A DNA stretch of 64,000 bases from Bosea sp. RAC05 (GTDB taxonomy: Bacteria > Pseudomonadota > Alphaproteobacteria > Rhizobiales > Beijerinckiaceae): the NCBI RefSeq assembly GCF_001713455.1, contig NZ_CP016464.1:805501-869500 (forward strand), in the 5' to 3' direction. Below, one piece after another: positions 43,046 through 52,013 of this stretch. Under the pieces are notes generated by a model. It was not told the origin of the DNA. It saw only the letters and a list, made by a program, of their open reading frames with translations, and searched no databases. The position numbers were made by a program, and so were the translations under genes. How positions within the stretch are numbered: position 1 is the first letter of the stretch; the number at the start of each line of letters is the position of its first letter.

Positions 43046-44419
43046 ATGTCGGGGAGTTGGAAAGATCGGCTCGGTGCGCTCCGTCGTGCTATCACGGGTG
43101 ACCTGAAGGCCACCAATCCCTCCGAGCGAGTGAAAGACGAAGCGCCCAACAGGTTAGTCGCAGTCCATTTCGGCATCGACTTTGGCACCCGGTTTACAAA
43201 GGTCTCGGCGCATTTGCCGCATCTCGACAGGCGCACGACGCTGGCGCTCGGGTCGACAGGCCAGCGCCTTCTGCCCTCACGCATAGCCATCGCCGACGGG
43301 TGCGCCTACCCCCCAGACCTACGGGCTCCGGCAGACGCCACTTGGGTCAAATACCTGAAGATGCGCCTCGCAGGCAGCGGAGAGATCGCTTTCGGCGAAG
43401 GCACACCAAGACAGTATGATCAGATCAAAGCTCTTGCTGCCCTGTATCTCGCAGGTGTGCTTCGTCTCGCGGAGCAAGCATGCGGCGAGGCTAATCTTTT
43501 GCCTAAAGGGGGCGCACTGCAGGCCTCTGCCCAGGTCGGTGTGCCGGTTAAGGCCTATGACAGCCATTATCTGGCGGTGTTCGAAGAGGTTTGCGCGGTA
43601 GCCTGGGAATGGAAACGCGAAAAGCCAACGCCCCGCCCCCTTGGCGAGCTCGTGGAGAGTTATCGTAACGTTGCGCCAACTCGGATCGAGCGGGGCGAGT
43701 CGCCGATCTCAGTCGCCCCTGAGCTCGTGGCAGCCATTTCGCACATCGCGTCGCGCCGGGATGCACCGGAGGGCCTCTATGCGTTTCTCGACATTGGCGG
43801 AGGTACCCTTGACGGGACGGTGTTTCGCCTGGCGCGCAGCCCGACACCGCAGGTTACCATTCTCTCAGCGGAGGTCGCCCCTCTCGGGACTGTAGCGATT
43901 GCCCAGCGGCTCGCTGGGAGTAGCGGTGTTGAGGCGGCGGAGCAGCTCCTCATTTCTGGAATGCTCACGCCCTCCGACAATAGGACCCTAGCTGCCGCAG
44001 AGCGGGAGGTGGGTCTTGTCTTGCACAAGGTCATTGCAAGGGCCGCCATGAAGACCTCGGTGCTCGACTTCGTCGCTCTGGGGGCCTCCGACCTAGATCG
44101 GCATATGCGGAAGGGCGCCTATGCGACCGTTCCGGTGATGCTGGCCGGTGGCGGAGCGGCATCGCATTGGTATGCCAAAGCGTTCGAAGCCGTTGACATG
44201 CACCAGCGCCTAGTCGGCGCGTTTCGGATCCGGATCGTCCCGCGGCCACCAGACTCGAGCGAGGATGACTATCCACGCTTTGTAGTGGCATACGGGCTTA
44301 GCAGCCGCGACCTGGAACTGCGCCACAGATATGTGCTGCCTAGCGACGTCCCAAACGCCGAGCCTCCACCAGATCGGCGGCAAGTCATCGATTCGCCTGC
44401 TTCAAAAGACGCGGTATGA
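43046..44419 (+). CDS. short Hsp70/actin-fold ATPase
   Basis: A 457-residue protein with the nucleotide-binding signatures of the Hsp70/actin family: phosphate-1 HFGIDFGTRFTKV (about residue 45), phosphate-2 FLDIGGGTLDGTVF (about residue 248) and an adenosine-type GGGAASHWY. It is far shorter than DnaK and shows no substrate-binding beta domain or lid, so it is not a normal chaperone. It starts three bases after the SNF2 gene and the two probably act together. StbA/ParM-like or regulatory ATPase roles are alternatives. The C-terminus is polar and Pro-rich. Confidence 0.78.
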   Translation: MSGSWKDRLGALRRAITGDLKATNPSERVKDEAPNRLVAVHFGIDFGTRFTKVSAHLPHLDRRTTLALGSTGQRLLPSRIAIADGCAYPPDLRAPADATWVKYLKMRLAGSGEIAFGEGTPRQYDQIKALAALYLAGVLRLAEQACGEANLLPKGGALQASAQVGVPVKAYDSHYLAVFEEVCAVAWEWKREKPTPRPLGELVESYRNVAPTRIERGESPISVAPELVAAISHIASRRDAPEGLYAFLDIGGGTLDGTVFRLARSPTPQVTILSAEVAPLGTVAIAQRLAGSSGVEAAEQLLISGMLTPSDNRTLAAAEREVGLVLHKVIARAAMKTSVLDFVALGASDLDRHMRKGAYATVPVMLAGGGAASHWYAKAFEAVDMHQRLVGAFRIRIVPRPPDSSEDDYPRFVVAYGLSSRDLELRHRYVLPSDVPNAEPPPDRRQVIDSPASKDAV

Positions 44420-44510
44420 GGCTCTCGTGCCGGTTGGGGAAGGCCAAGAGAAGACCTCGCTTCAGCACTATTGGCGCGACTACCCGAAGCGGAGGCGCTC
44501 ATCACGAAGC

Positions 44511-44648
44511 CTAGTAGCTGCGCTTGATCAGCGGCAGTGCCTTTTCGAGGTCCTCGGGCTTTGAGAGCGCGATCGCCGGTGCCGAAAGGCCGACGTTGGA
44601 GACATTGCGCGTGAAACCGGGTTCCAGCGTGATTGAGGCGGAGTGGAC
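44511..44648 (-). pseudogene. fragment resembling the C-terminus of a DUF5655-type protein
   Basis: A minus-strand frame reads FTRNVSNVG, then after an apparent frame change SKPEDLEKALPLIKRSY and a stop. This resembles the end of DUF5655/COG3586-type proteins as I recall them (VSNVGHxGTGDLEV...DLEKAKPLI). The rest of the gene is absent. It fills part of the 288-base gap between the two helicase modules. The identification is tentative. Confidence 0.35.
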
Positions 44649-44707
44649 GTTGCCCGTCGATTGCTTTCTCGCGTCATTTCGCTGATCTAACCTGTGGAGT
44701 AGATCGC

Positions 44708-47700
44708 ATGGGCGCTTTTGACGACATGAAGCCTGGCACAAGGCTCAAGGGCCTCGGGGCCGGGGGCATAGCTGAAGTTGTCTCTGTCTCTCGATTTGGA
44801 CCGGACGCCGTCAATTTGGTATTTCGGGTCGATGGGCAGATCGGCGAGAGACTGGTCTACAGAGGCGAAGAGGCCGCCTTCGAGTTCATTGCCACCGGCC
44901 AGACCTATGCCTTCGATGCGGATGCGGCTCTGTTGAGGCTGGCGTCGGAAGCCTATCGAATTCGTCTCGCCCATCTTTTCGATCCATATCTTGCTGTAAG
45001 CGCGTCGCAGATCGAGGCGTTGCCGCACCAAATCACGGCCGTCTACGGCGAGATGTTGCCGCGTCAGCCCCTCCGATTCCTGCTGGCGGACGATCCCGGC
45101 GCGGGAAAGACCGTAATGGCCGGCCTCCTGATCAAAGAGCTTCTGATCCGAGGCGATCTTGAGCGCTGCCTGATCGTCGCTCCGGGAAGCCTGGTCGAAC
45201 AATGGCAGGAGGAAATGGCCGAGAAATTCGGCCTGCATTTCGATCTTATCACCCGTGATCAGATCGAGGCATCCGTTACCGGTAATCCCTTCGTCGAGAA
45301 GAGCCGGCTGATCATGCGCCTCGATATGGCAGCGCGATCCGACGACTTGAAAGCGAAGCTGGAGGCGGCCGGCGATTGGGACCTCATCATCTGCGATGAG
45401 GCCCATCGCATGGCCGCATCCTATTTCGGCGGCGAAGTGAAGGAAACCCAACGCCACAGGCTCGGCAAGCTGCTGGGAACGCGCACGCGAAATTTCCTTC
45501 TGATGTCGGCGACGCCGCACAACGGCAAGGAAGCCGACTTCCAGCTGTTTATGGGCCTGCTCGATGCCGACCGCTTCGAGGGCCGCTTTCGCGAAGGCGT
45601 CCACAAGGCAGACGTGTCAGACATGATGCGGCGGCTCACGAAAGAAGAACTCTATCGCTTCGACGGAACGCCGCTCTTTCCCGAGCGTCGCGCTTATACC
45701 GCAAGCTTCGCTCTGTCGCCGGTCGAAGCCGATCTCTATCAGGCTGTGACGACCTATGTGCGCGAGGAGATGAACCGCGCGGATCGTTCAGGCGACGACA
45801 AGCGCCGATCCAACGTCGGGTTCGCGTTGCAAATCCTTCAGCGGCGCCTTGCCTCTTCTCCGGCCGCAATCCATCGCTCGCTCGAAAGGCGGCGGCGGCG
45901 TCTTGAAGACCGGCTGCGCGAAGAGCGGCTGATGCGCCAGACGGGTTCGGCGCCGCTAACGCACGCGCCGGCTTTGCCCAGCTACGATCCCGACGATCTC
46001 GACGAAGTGCCGGGCGCGGAAGCGGAAGACGCCGAGGAGCAGATTGTCGATCAGGCAACCGCCGCGGCCACGCTTGCGGAACTCGAAGCCGAAATCCTGA
46101 TCCTCAAAGATCTCGAAGACCGCGCGCTTCGTCTGAAGCTGTCCGGCCAGGACGCCAAATGGCGCGAGCTTGAATCGATCCTCGACGAGCCATTGATGCT
46201 CGATGCGAAGACCGGCCTCCGGCGCAAGGTGCTTATTTTCACCGAGCCGAAGGACACGCTCGAATATCTGCAACAGAAGATCGGCGCGCTGGTTGGTGAT
46301 CCGTCGGCCGTGGTCGTGATCCACGGCGGCGTCGCGCGCGAAGCACGGCGTGGGGCCATAGCCGCCTTTAATTCCGATCCGCGGGTGCGGGTGATGATCG
46401 CCAATGATGCTGCGGGCGAAGGCGTGAACCTTCAGCGCGGCGCGCATCTGATGGTGAACTACGATCTGCCCTGGAACCCGAACCGTCTTGAACAGCGCTT
46501 CGGCCGCATCCATCGCATCGGCCAGACCGAAGTTTGCCATCTTTGGAATCTTTGCGCGGCGAACACGCGCGAAGGCGAGGTCTATCGTCGGCTGTTGGAA
46601 AAGCTGGAAGAGGCCCGTACGGCGCTCGGCGGCAAGGTTTATGACGTGCTTGGCGAATTGTTCGAAGGCCACGCGCTGCGCGATCTGCTCGTCGATGCGA
46701 TCCGCTATGGCGACCGACCGGAAAAGAAGGCCGAGCTGTTCCGCAAGGTCGATGGCGCGGTTGATGTCGAAACGATCGAGAAGCTGGTCGCCGAACGCAA
46801 GCTGACCTCCGAGGGCATGAACCCGAGTTCGGTCGCCGATATCCGCGAACAGATGGAGCGCGCCGCCGCCCGCCGTCTGCAACCGCATTTCATCGGCGCG
46901 TTCTTCCGCGAAGCTTTTACGATGCTCGGCGGGCGGATAGCCGAGCGCGAAAAGGGTCGTTTCGAGATCCTGCGCACGCCCTCGATCCTGAAGGAGCGCG
47001 ACCGGTTGATTGGGCGCGCCGATCCAGTGTTGGATCGCTATGCTCGCATCACCTTCGAGAAATCCCTGATCATCGGCCAGCCGCAGGCCGAACTGGTGGC
47101 GCCGGGGCATCCTCTTCTGGAAGCGCTGGTCGATGTGATCCTCGAACGCTTCCAGCCGCTGCTCAATCAGGGCGGCGTGCTCGTAGACGATACCGACGAG
47201 AGCCTTGATCCAAAGCTTTTGGTCTATCTCGAACACGCGATCCGCGATGCGCGTACCGGCCGCTCCGGCGAACCGCGCGCGATTTCCCAGCGCCTTCAGT
47301 TCTTGTTCTTGAAGGAAGACGGTTCGGCAGCGGATGGCGGTCCCGCGCCCTATCTCGATTGCCGGCCAATCACGCCGGAGGAGCGCGTGGCGGTAGCCGA
47401 TACGATCGTTGCGCCTTGGCTTTCCGGGAATGTCGAGGCGCAAGCTCTCGGATATGCAGTGCGATCGCTGGTGCCCGATCATCTGAACGAGGTCCGCACG
47501 CGCCGGATCGCGGAGATCGATAAGGTGGAGCGCGAGGTGCGCGCCCGCCTCAATCGCGAAATCAATTATTGGGATGCCCGCGCCGCCCGGCTTCGCGAAG
47601 AGGAGCGCGCGGGCAAGGAACAGCGCATCAACGCCCAGAACGCGGAAGCGACAGCGGCGCGTCTCGTGGAGCGGCTGCACCGGCGCCAATCCGAACTGGA

Positions 47701-48214
47701 CCGAGAACGCCAGATCTCTGCCCTCCCGCCGGTCTTGAAGGGCGCGGCGCTGGTGATCCCCGCTGGGCTACTTAAGGCAAAAGCCCCGTCGCAGCCAACG
47801 AGCAAGCCGACTGGGTTTGCCGAAGACCCGATCCAGCGCGCCGTCTCCGAGCGGATGGCGATGGAAGCGGTCTTCGCGGCCGAGCGGGCGCTTGGCCACG
47901 AGCCCCGGGACGTGTCGGCCGAAAAGAGGGGCTGGGACATCGAGAGCCGCGATGTCCGCACCGGCCATCTGCGCTTTATCGAGGTCAAAGGTCGGCACGC
48001 GGATGGACGGGACGTCATCCTGACCAAGAACGAATTGCTCGCGTCGCTTAATGTCGCTGAGGCCTTCATTCTCGCCGTGGTTCAGATCGACGAGGGCTTC
48101 GTGCGCGAGCCGGTCTATGTCCGCCAGTTTTTCAAAAGAGAATTGGGGTTCGCAGAGACCGCAGTGGTTTTTAACGTTGCGGACCTGCTATCCCTCGGCC
48201 GCGCGCCCGGCTAG
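44708..48214 (+). CDS. SNF2-type helicase with C-terminal DUF3883
   Basis: A 1168-residue superfamily 2 ATPase: motif I ADDPGAGKT (about residue 128), DEAH (about 232), MSATPHNGKE (motif III) and QRFGRIHRIGQ (motif VI, about 595). A coiled coil spans roughly residues 945-1010. The C-terminus (about 1070-1160) is a DUF3883-like domain (GWDIESRDVRTGHLRFIEVKGR), a nuclease-related fold common in defence genes; the ExK in IEVKGR fits a nuclease core. It is the first gene of the methylase-ATPase operon. The start at 44708 has a weak gtggag site. DISARM DrmD has a comparable make-up. Confidence 0.88.
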   Translation: MGAFDDMKPGTRLKGLGAGGIAEVVSVSRFGPDAVNLVFRVDGQIGERLVYRGEEAAFEFIATGQTYAFDADAALLRLASEAYRIRLAHLFDPYLAVSASQIEALPHQITAVYGEMLPRQPLRFLLADDPGAGKTVMAGLLIKELLIRGDLERCLIVAPGSLVEQWQEEMAEKFGLHFDLITRDQIEASVTGNPFVEKSRLIMRLDMAARSDDLKAKLEAAGDWDLIICDEAHRMAASYFGGEVKETQRHRLGKLLGTRTRNFLLMSATPHNGKEADFQLFMGLLDADRFEGRFREGVHKADVSDMMRRLTKEELYRFDGTPLFPERRAYTASFALSPVEADLYQAVTTYVREEMNRADRSGDDKRRSNVGFALQILQRRLASSPAAIHRSLERRRRRLEDRLREERLMRQTGSAPLTHAPALPSYDPDDLDEVPGAEAEDAEEQIVDQATAAATLAELEAEILILKDLEDRALRLKLSGQDAKWRELESILDEPLMLDAKTGLRRKVLIFTEPKDTLEYLQQKIGALVGDPSAVVVIHGGVAREARRGAIAAFNSDPRVRVMIANDAAGEGVNLQRGAHLMVNYDLPWNPNRLEQRFGRIHRIGQTEVCHLWNLCAANTREGEVYRRLLEKLEEARTALGGKVYDVLGELFEGHALRDLLVDAIRYGDRPEKKAELFRKVDGAVDVETIEKLVAERKLTSEGMNPSSVADIREQMERAAARRLQPHFIGAFFREAFTMLGGRIAEREKGRFEILRTPSILKERDRLIGRADPVLDRYARITFEKSLIIGQPQAELVAPGHPLLEALVDVILERFQPLLNQGGVLVDDTDESLDPKLLVYLEHAIRDARTGRSGEPRAISQRLQFLFLKEDGSAADGGPAPYLDCRPITPEERVAVADTIVAPWLSGNVEAQALGYAVRSLVPDHLNEVRTRRIAEIDKVEREVRARLNREINYWDARAARLREEERAGKEQRINAQNAEATAARLVERLHRRQSELDRERQISALPPVLKGAALVIPAGLLKAKAPSQPTSKPTGFAEDPIQRAVSERMAMEAVFAAERALGHEPRDVSAEKRGWDIESRDVRTGHLRFIEVKGRHADGRDVILTKNELLASLNVAEAFILAVVQIDEGFVREPVYVRQFFKRELGFAETAVVFNVADLLSLGRAPG

Positions 48215-48252
48215 GGCAGCGCGAATCATTTGCTTTTGAGTGCGGAGACGGC

Positions 48253-49119
48253 GTGAAGGCCATCATTATCGACGAACCATGGATTTCCATGATCCTTTCC
48301 GGCCAAAAAACCTGGGAAATGCGGAAATCCGCCAATCACGACCGTGGCCTCGTCGGGCTCATCAGGAAGGGGTCCGGCCACGTTGTCGGTGTTGCTGAGC
48401 TTGTTGCATCATTGCCGGCCATCGATCCCGAGGACTACGCCGCAACAGAACATCTCCACGGCATCCGAGGCGAGCGACAGACTTGGGCGATCACAGAAGG
48501 ATATACGGTTCCATGGGTTCTGGCGGGCGCGCGACCTCTGACCCGTCCCGTTGCCTATCGCCATAAATCTGGCGCGCAGAGCCGGGTCATTCTCGACGAG
48601 GACGTTGGCAGGGCTGTTCGGGATCAACAGCCAAGTGAAACGAAGAGTCAGACCGTGCCAGTCACCACGGTTGATGCTCCGCTTGTGCCGCTGCGCCCAC
48701 GAACTGAAATGCCAAGGGTACCGCTTTCTCGAACTAGAGAGACCCCCGACAGTCGAATTGACGGGGATTGGGCGTGCGTCTCGCTCACTCAAGGAAACCT
48801 CAACAGCGGCCATTTTTATCTACGCTCGATCCTGGAGTTTTTTCCCGCGGCGGCGGTCGGTGGCAGCGACAAGGGTCAGATTGCTTCTTTGCTCCTCGAT
48901 TTAGCCATCGAAGGCGTCGGCACCGTCCGCACGGATATTACCGGCCCGGATCGTCTAGGCCGCCCTGGCAAAAGCAATCATCGGCTTTTCCGTGACCGAA
49001 CATCGATTGCAAAGTTCTTCAAGGCGACCGGTGCCGAGGCGGGTGACCTGGTGATGATCGAACGCAGAGGACCTCAATCATTTCACGTCACCTTGAAGAA
49101 GGCAGCGAGCCCGTTATGA
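48253..49119 (+). CDS. ASCH-domain protein with a second C-terminal domain
   Basis: A 288-residue protein starting with GTG. Residues 1-105 match the ASCH/PUA-like fold (IIDEPWISMILSGQKTWEMRK, the usual start of ASCH proteins), which binds RNA or modified bases. A polar linker (about 110-175) leads to a second domain (about 178-285) with NSGHFYLRSILEFFP, TDITGPDR, HRLFRDR and AKFFKATGAEAGDLVMIE. That pattern recalls a B3/EcoRII-N-like DNA-recognition fold, but this is only an impression. It overlaps the methyltransferase gene by four bases, so the two are co-expressed. Confidence 0.75.
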   Translation: MKAIIIDEPWISMILSGQKTWEMRKSANHDRGLVGLIRKGSGHVVGVAELVASLPAIDPEDYAATEHLHGIRGERQTWAITEGYTVPWVLAGARPLTRPVAYRHKSGAQSRVILDEDVGRAVRDQQPSETKSQTVPVTTVDAPLVPLRPRTEMPRVPLSRTRETPDSRIDGDWACVSLTQGNLNSGHFYLRSILEFFPAAAVGGSDKGQIASLLLDLAIEGVGTVRTDITGPDRLGRPGKSNHRLFRDRTSIAKFFKATGAEAGDLVMIERRGPQSFHVTLKKAASPL

Positions 49120-52013
49120 CCCTTCGCAAGAAACTCATCGAGGTGTCGATCCCGCTCGAAGCCATCAACGTCGCCTCGGCGCGGGAAAAGTCGATCCGGC
49201 ACGGTCACCCTTCGACGCTGCATCTCTGGTGGGCGCGCCGCCCGTTGGCAGCTTGCCGCGCGGTCCTGTTCGCTCAGCTGGTGGACGATCCCTCAAGCTG
49301 GCCGGATCGCTTCCCGACTGAGGAAGCGCAGGATATCGAACGCCGCCGGCTGCATCGCATCATCGAGGACATGGTGCCGTGGGAAGCCTCGAACAACGAA
49401 ACGATCCTGAACGCCGCCCGATGGGAGATCGCACGCTCTGTCGCCTGGGGCCTCGGCGAAGAGCCACCTTCCAGGGGTGACGGCAAGGCGACCCTCGATT
49501 ACCTGCAAACCAAGGCGCCGCCGGTCTATGACCCCTTCTCGGGCGGCGGATCAATCCCGCTCGAAGCACAGCGGCTTGGCCTACGCGCCTATGGGTCGGA
49601 TCTGAACCCCGTCGCGGTGCTGATAGGTAAGGCGCTGGTGGAAATCCCGCCCAAGTTCGCCGGCAAGCCTCCGGTCAATCCGAAATCCCGCTCTGAGATT
49701 GCGCGTGGCGGCACTTGGAACGGGAAGGGCGCGCAGGGTCTTGCCGAGGATGTGCGATACTACGGGCAGTGGATGCGCGATGAGGCCGCAACGCGCATCG
49801 GCCATCTTTATCCAAAAGCGAAACTCCCCGATGGCTCTGAAGCGACGGTCATCGCCTGGCTTTGGGCGCGCACCGTTCGCTCGCCCGATCCGGCGGCCAA
49901 AGGTGCTATGGTGCCGCTTGTCTCGTCATTCATGCTTTCAACCAAGGAAGGGAAGAAATCTTGGGTCGCACCCGTCATTGACGCCAACGCGCCCGATGGT
50001 TGGCGCTTCGAGGCAAGAACGGGGGCTCTCTCCAAGCTCGATGAAAAGGCGCTTGCCGAGGGCACGAAATCCGCTCGCGCAACCTTCCGATGCGTTCTAA
50101 CCGGTGCAACCATGACCGGCGAATACATCGACGCCGAAGCACAGGCCGGCCGCATGAATACGCGTCTGATGGCGCTAGTTGCGGAGGGAAATCGAACCAG
50201 ACACTTTTTGTCTCCAAATCTAGAGCATGAGCGAGCAGCAGAAAACGCTGCCCAAAAACTTGCAGCAGATGGTGACGAATTGGATCTCCCTCGGCAGGAG
50301 TGCCGCGGTACATTCGCGAGCAATGCCCAAGGGCGGCGCTACTCATTTGTTACATTTGCAGATTACTTCACACCACGCCAGCTGATCATTCTCACAACGT
50401 TTTGTGACTTGGTATCTCATGCTCGAGAGAAGGTCCTAGCGGATGCATCCGCAGCTGGACTCGGTGATGCCGAGGCGCGCTTACAAGACGGGGGCCTCGG
50501 GACGCATGCATATGCTGATGCAATTGCAACCTATCTAGCGCTGGCAGTCGACCGATCCGTTATGGGAGGAAACTCCCTCACACGATGGAACCCGGTCGGC
50601 CCAAAAGCTCAGCACGCGTTCGGTTTGCAGGGACTAGCGATGATCTGGAGCTTCGCGGAGACAAACCTAATGGGCGAAGCCACCGGAAGCTTCGATTCCG
50701 GCTACGAGATGGTCGTGAATGCCCTTATTTCGACAAACACGACCCCCGGTTCAATCGTCGTAATGGATGCCGCTGCAGCGACATATCCCTCCGATAATTT
50801 TGTCTTTTCAACAGACCCTCCTTATTACGACAATATCGGATACGCTGACCTATCAGATTTCTTTTACGTTTGGCTGCGGAGATCGCTTAAATCAGTTCAT
50901 CCAGAGGCCGTTCGTAGGCTAACAACACCAAAAGAAGAAGAACTAATAGCAAGCACATATCGCCATGGTGGAAAGGCCGGAGCGGAGGCGTTTTTTTTAA
51001 CGGGCATGAGTAGAGCGCTCGCGAAACTCAGCCAGTCGGCTTCCGATTCAGAACCACAAACACTTTACTATGCGTTTAAACAAGCTGAAGCCACGCGAGA
51101 AGGAGTTACTTCGGCAGGCTGGGCGACCTTTCTGCAAGCTGTAGTCGATGCTGGTTTTTCTATCGACGGCACTTGGCCCCTCCGAACCGAAATGGCTACT
51201 CGAATGGTGAGTATGGACGCAAACGCGCTTGCGTCTTCGGTTGTCCTAGTCTGTCGCAAGCGACCAAATGACGCCAAAACCGTCATCAAGTCTGAATTCA
51301 TTAGAGAGTTGAAGCGCGAACTGCCTAGCGCAATCGACAAAATCAGGAAAGCCGGTGTTGGCCCGGTGGACATGCAGCAATCGGTCATCGGCCCCGGTAT
51401 GGGTGTGTTCTCGCGCCACGCGAAGGTTCTAGAAGACGACGATAGCGCGATGGCTGTGAAGACGGCGTTGTCGCTCATCAACCGCGTCTGGGAAGAGATC
51501 GACCAGGAGCTCGACGCCGCCTTCGACGCGGAAACGCAGGTCGCGCTTGCCTGGTTTGCAACCTTTGGCTTCGACGCACGCGCTTCTGGCGAGTTGATAA
51601 CCCTTGCCAACGCGAAGAACATCGGCACGAACGCGCTCTTTGAGTCCGGCGTGTTCAAGGATTTGAAGGGCAAGACGGCCCTGACGCCGCGCGACGAACT
51701 GCCGAGAGGCTGGACGCCGGCAAGCGACAAATCCCTCACCGTCTGGGAATGCGCTCAACACACCGCCCGCGTCTTGAACGCCGAGGATGGCGGCAGCACC
51801 GCAGCCGGCCGGCTGGTTGCCGAAATGGGGCCGAAGGCTGCAGAGGCCCGGGCGCTCGCTTATCGCTTGTTCGAAATCGCCACGCAGAAGGGTTGGGCCG
51901 CCGAGGCGCTGATCTATAACGAACTCGCCCAGGAGTGGCCGAAGCTCGAGGATCTGGCGTCTAACGCTGCGGCGGCGGTTTCGAGCGAACCTGTCCAAGG
52001 CACGTTGCTGTGA
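49116..52013 (+). CDS. DUF1156-type DNA adenine methyltransferase
   Basis: A 965-residue protein. The N-terminal DUF1156 part (PLEAINVASAREKSIRHGHPSTLHLWWARRPLAACRA) is followed by the SAM motif DPFSGGGSIPLEAQRLG (about residue 140) and the catalytic motif DPPYYDNIGYADLSDFF (about residue 566), as in N6-adenine or N4-cytosine methylases. It would mark host DNA so the locus can tell self from phage. It overlaps both neighbours by four bases. The stretch from about 50170 to 51350 is clearly less GC-rich than the rest, implying a recombined central part. Confidence 0.9.
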   Translation: MTLRKKLIEVSIPLEAINVASAREKSIRHGHPSTLHLWWARRPLAACRAVLFAQLVDDPSSWPDRFPTEEAQDIERRRLHRIIEDMVPWEASNNETILNAARWEIARSVAWGLGEEPPSRGDGKATLDYLQTKAPPVYDPFSGGGSIPLEAQRLGLRAYGSDLNPVAVLIGKALVEIPPKFAGKPPVNPKSRSEIARGGTWNGKGAQGLAEDVRYYGQWMRDEAATRIGHLYPKAKLPDGSEATVIAWLWARTVRSPDPAAKGAMVPLVSSFMLSTKEGKKSWVAPVIDANAPDGWRFEARTGALSKLDEKALAEGTKSARATFRCVLTGATMTGEYIDAEAQAGRMNTRLMALVAEGNRTRHFLSPNLEHERAAENAAQKLAADGDELDLPRQECRGTFASNAQGRRYSFVTFADYFTPRQLIILTTFCDLVSHAREKVLADASAAGLGDAEARLQDGGLGTHAYADAIATYLALAVDRSVMGGNSLTRWNPVGPKAQHAFGLQGLAMIWSFAETNLMGEATGSFDSGYEMVVNALISTNTTPGSIVVMDAAAATYPSDNFVFSTDPPYYDNIGYADLSDFFYVWLRRSLKSVHPEAVRRLTTPKEEELIASTYRHGGKAGAEAFFLTGMSRALAKLSQSASDSEPQTLYYAFKQAEATREGVTSAGWATFLQAVVDAGFSIDGTWPLRTEMATRMVSMDANALASSVVLVCRKRPNDAKTVIKSEFIRELKRELPSAIDKIRKAGVGPVDMQQSVIGPGMGVFSRHAKVLEDDDSAMAVKTALSLINRVWEEIDQELDAAFDAETQVALAWFATFGFDARASGELITLANAKNIGTNALFESGVFKDLKGKTALTPRDELPRGWTPASDKSLTVWECAQHTARVLNAEDGGSTAAGRLVAEMGPKAAEARALAYRLFEIATQKGWAAEALIYNELAQEWPKLEDLASNAAAAVSSEPVQGTLL

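Noticed and set aside
44708..52013. A classical type I restriction-modification locus
   Set aside because: There is no HsdS-like specificity subunit and no HsdM with its typical NPPF motif; the methylase is DUF1156-type with DPPY.
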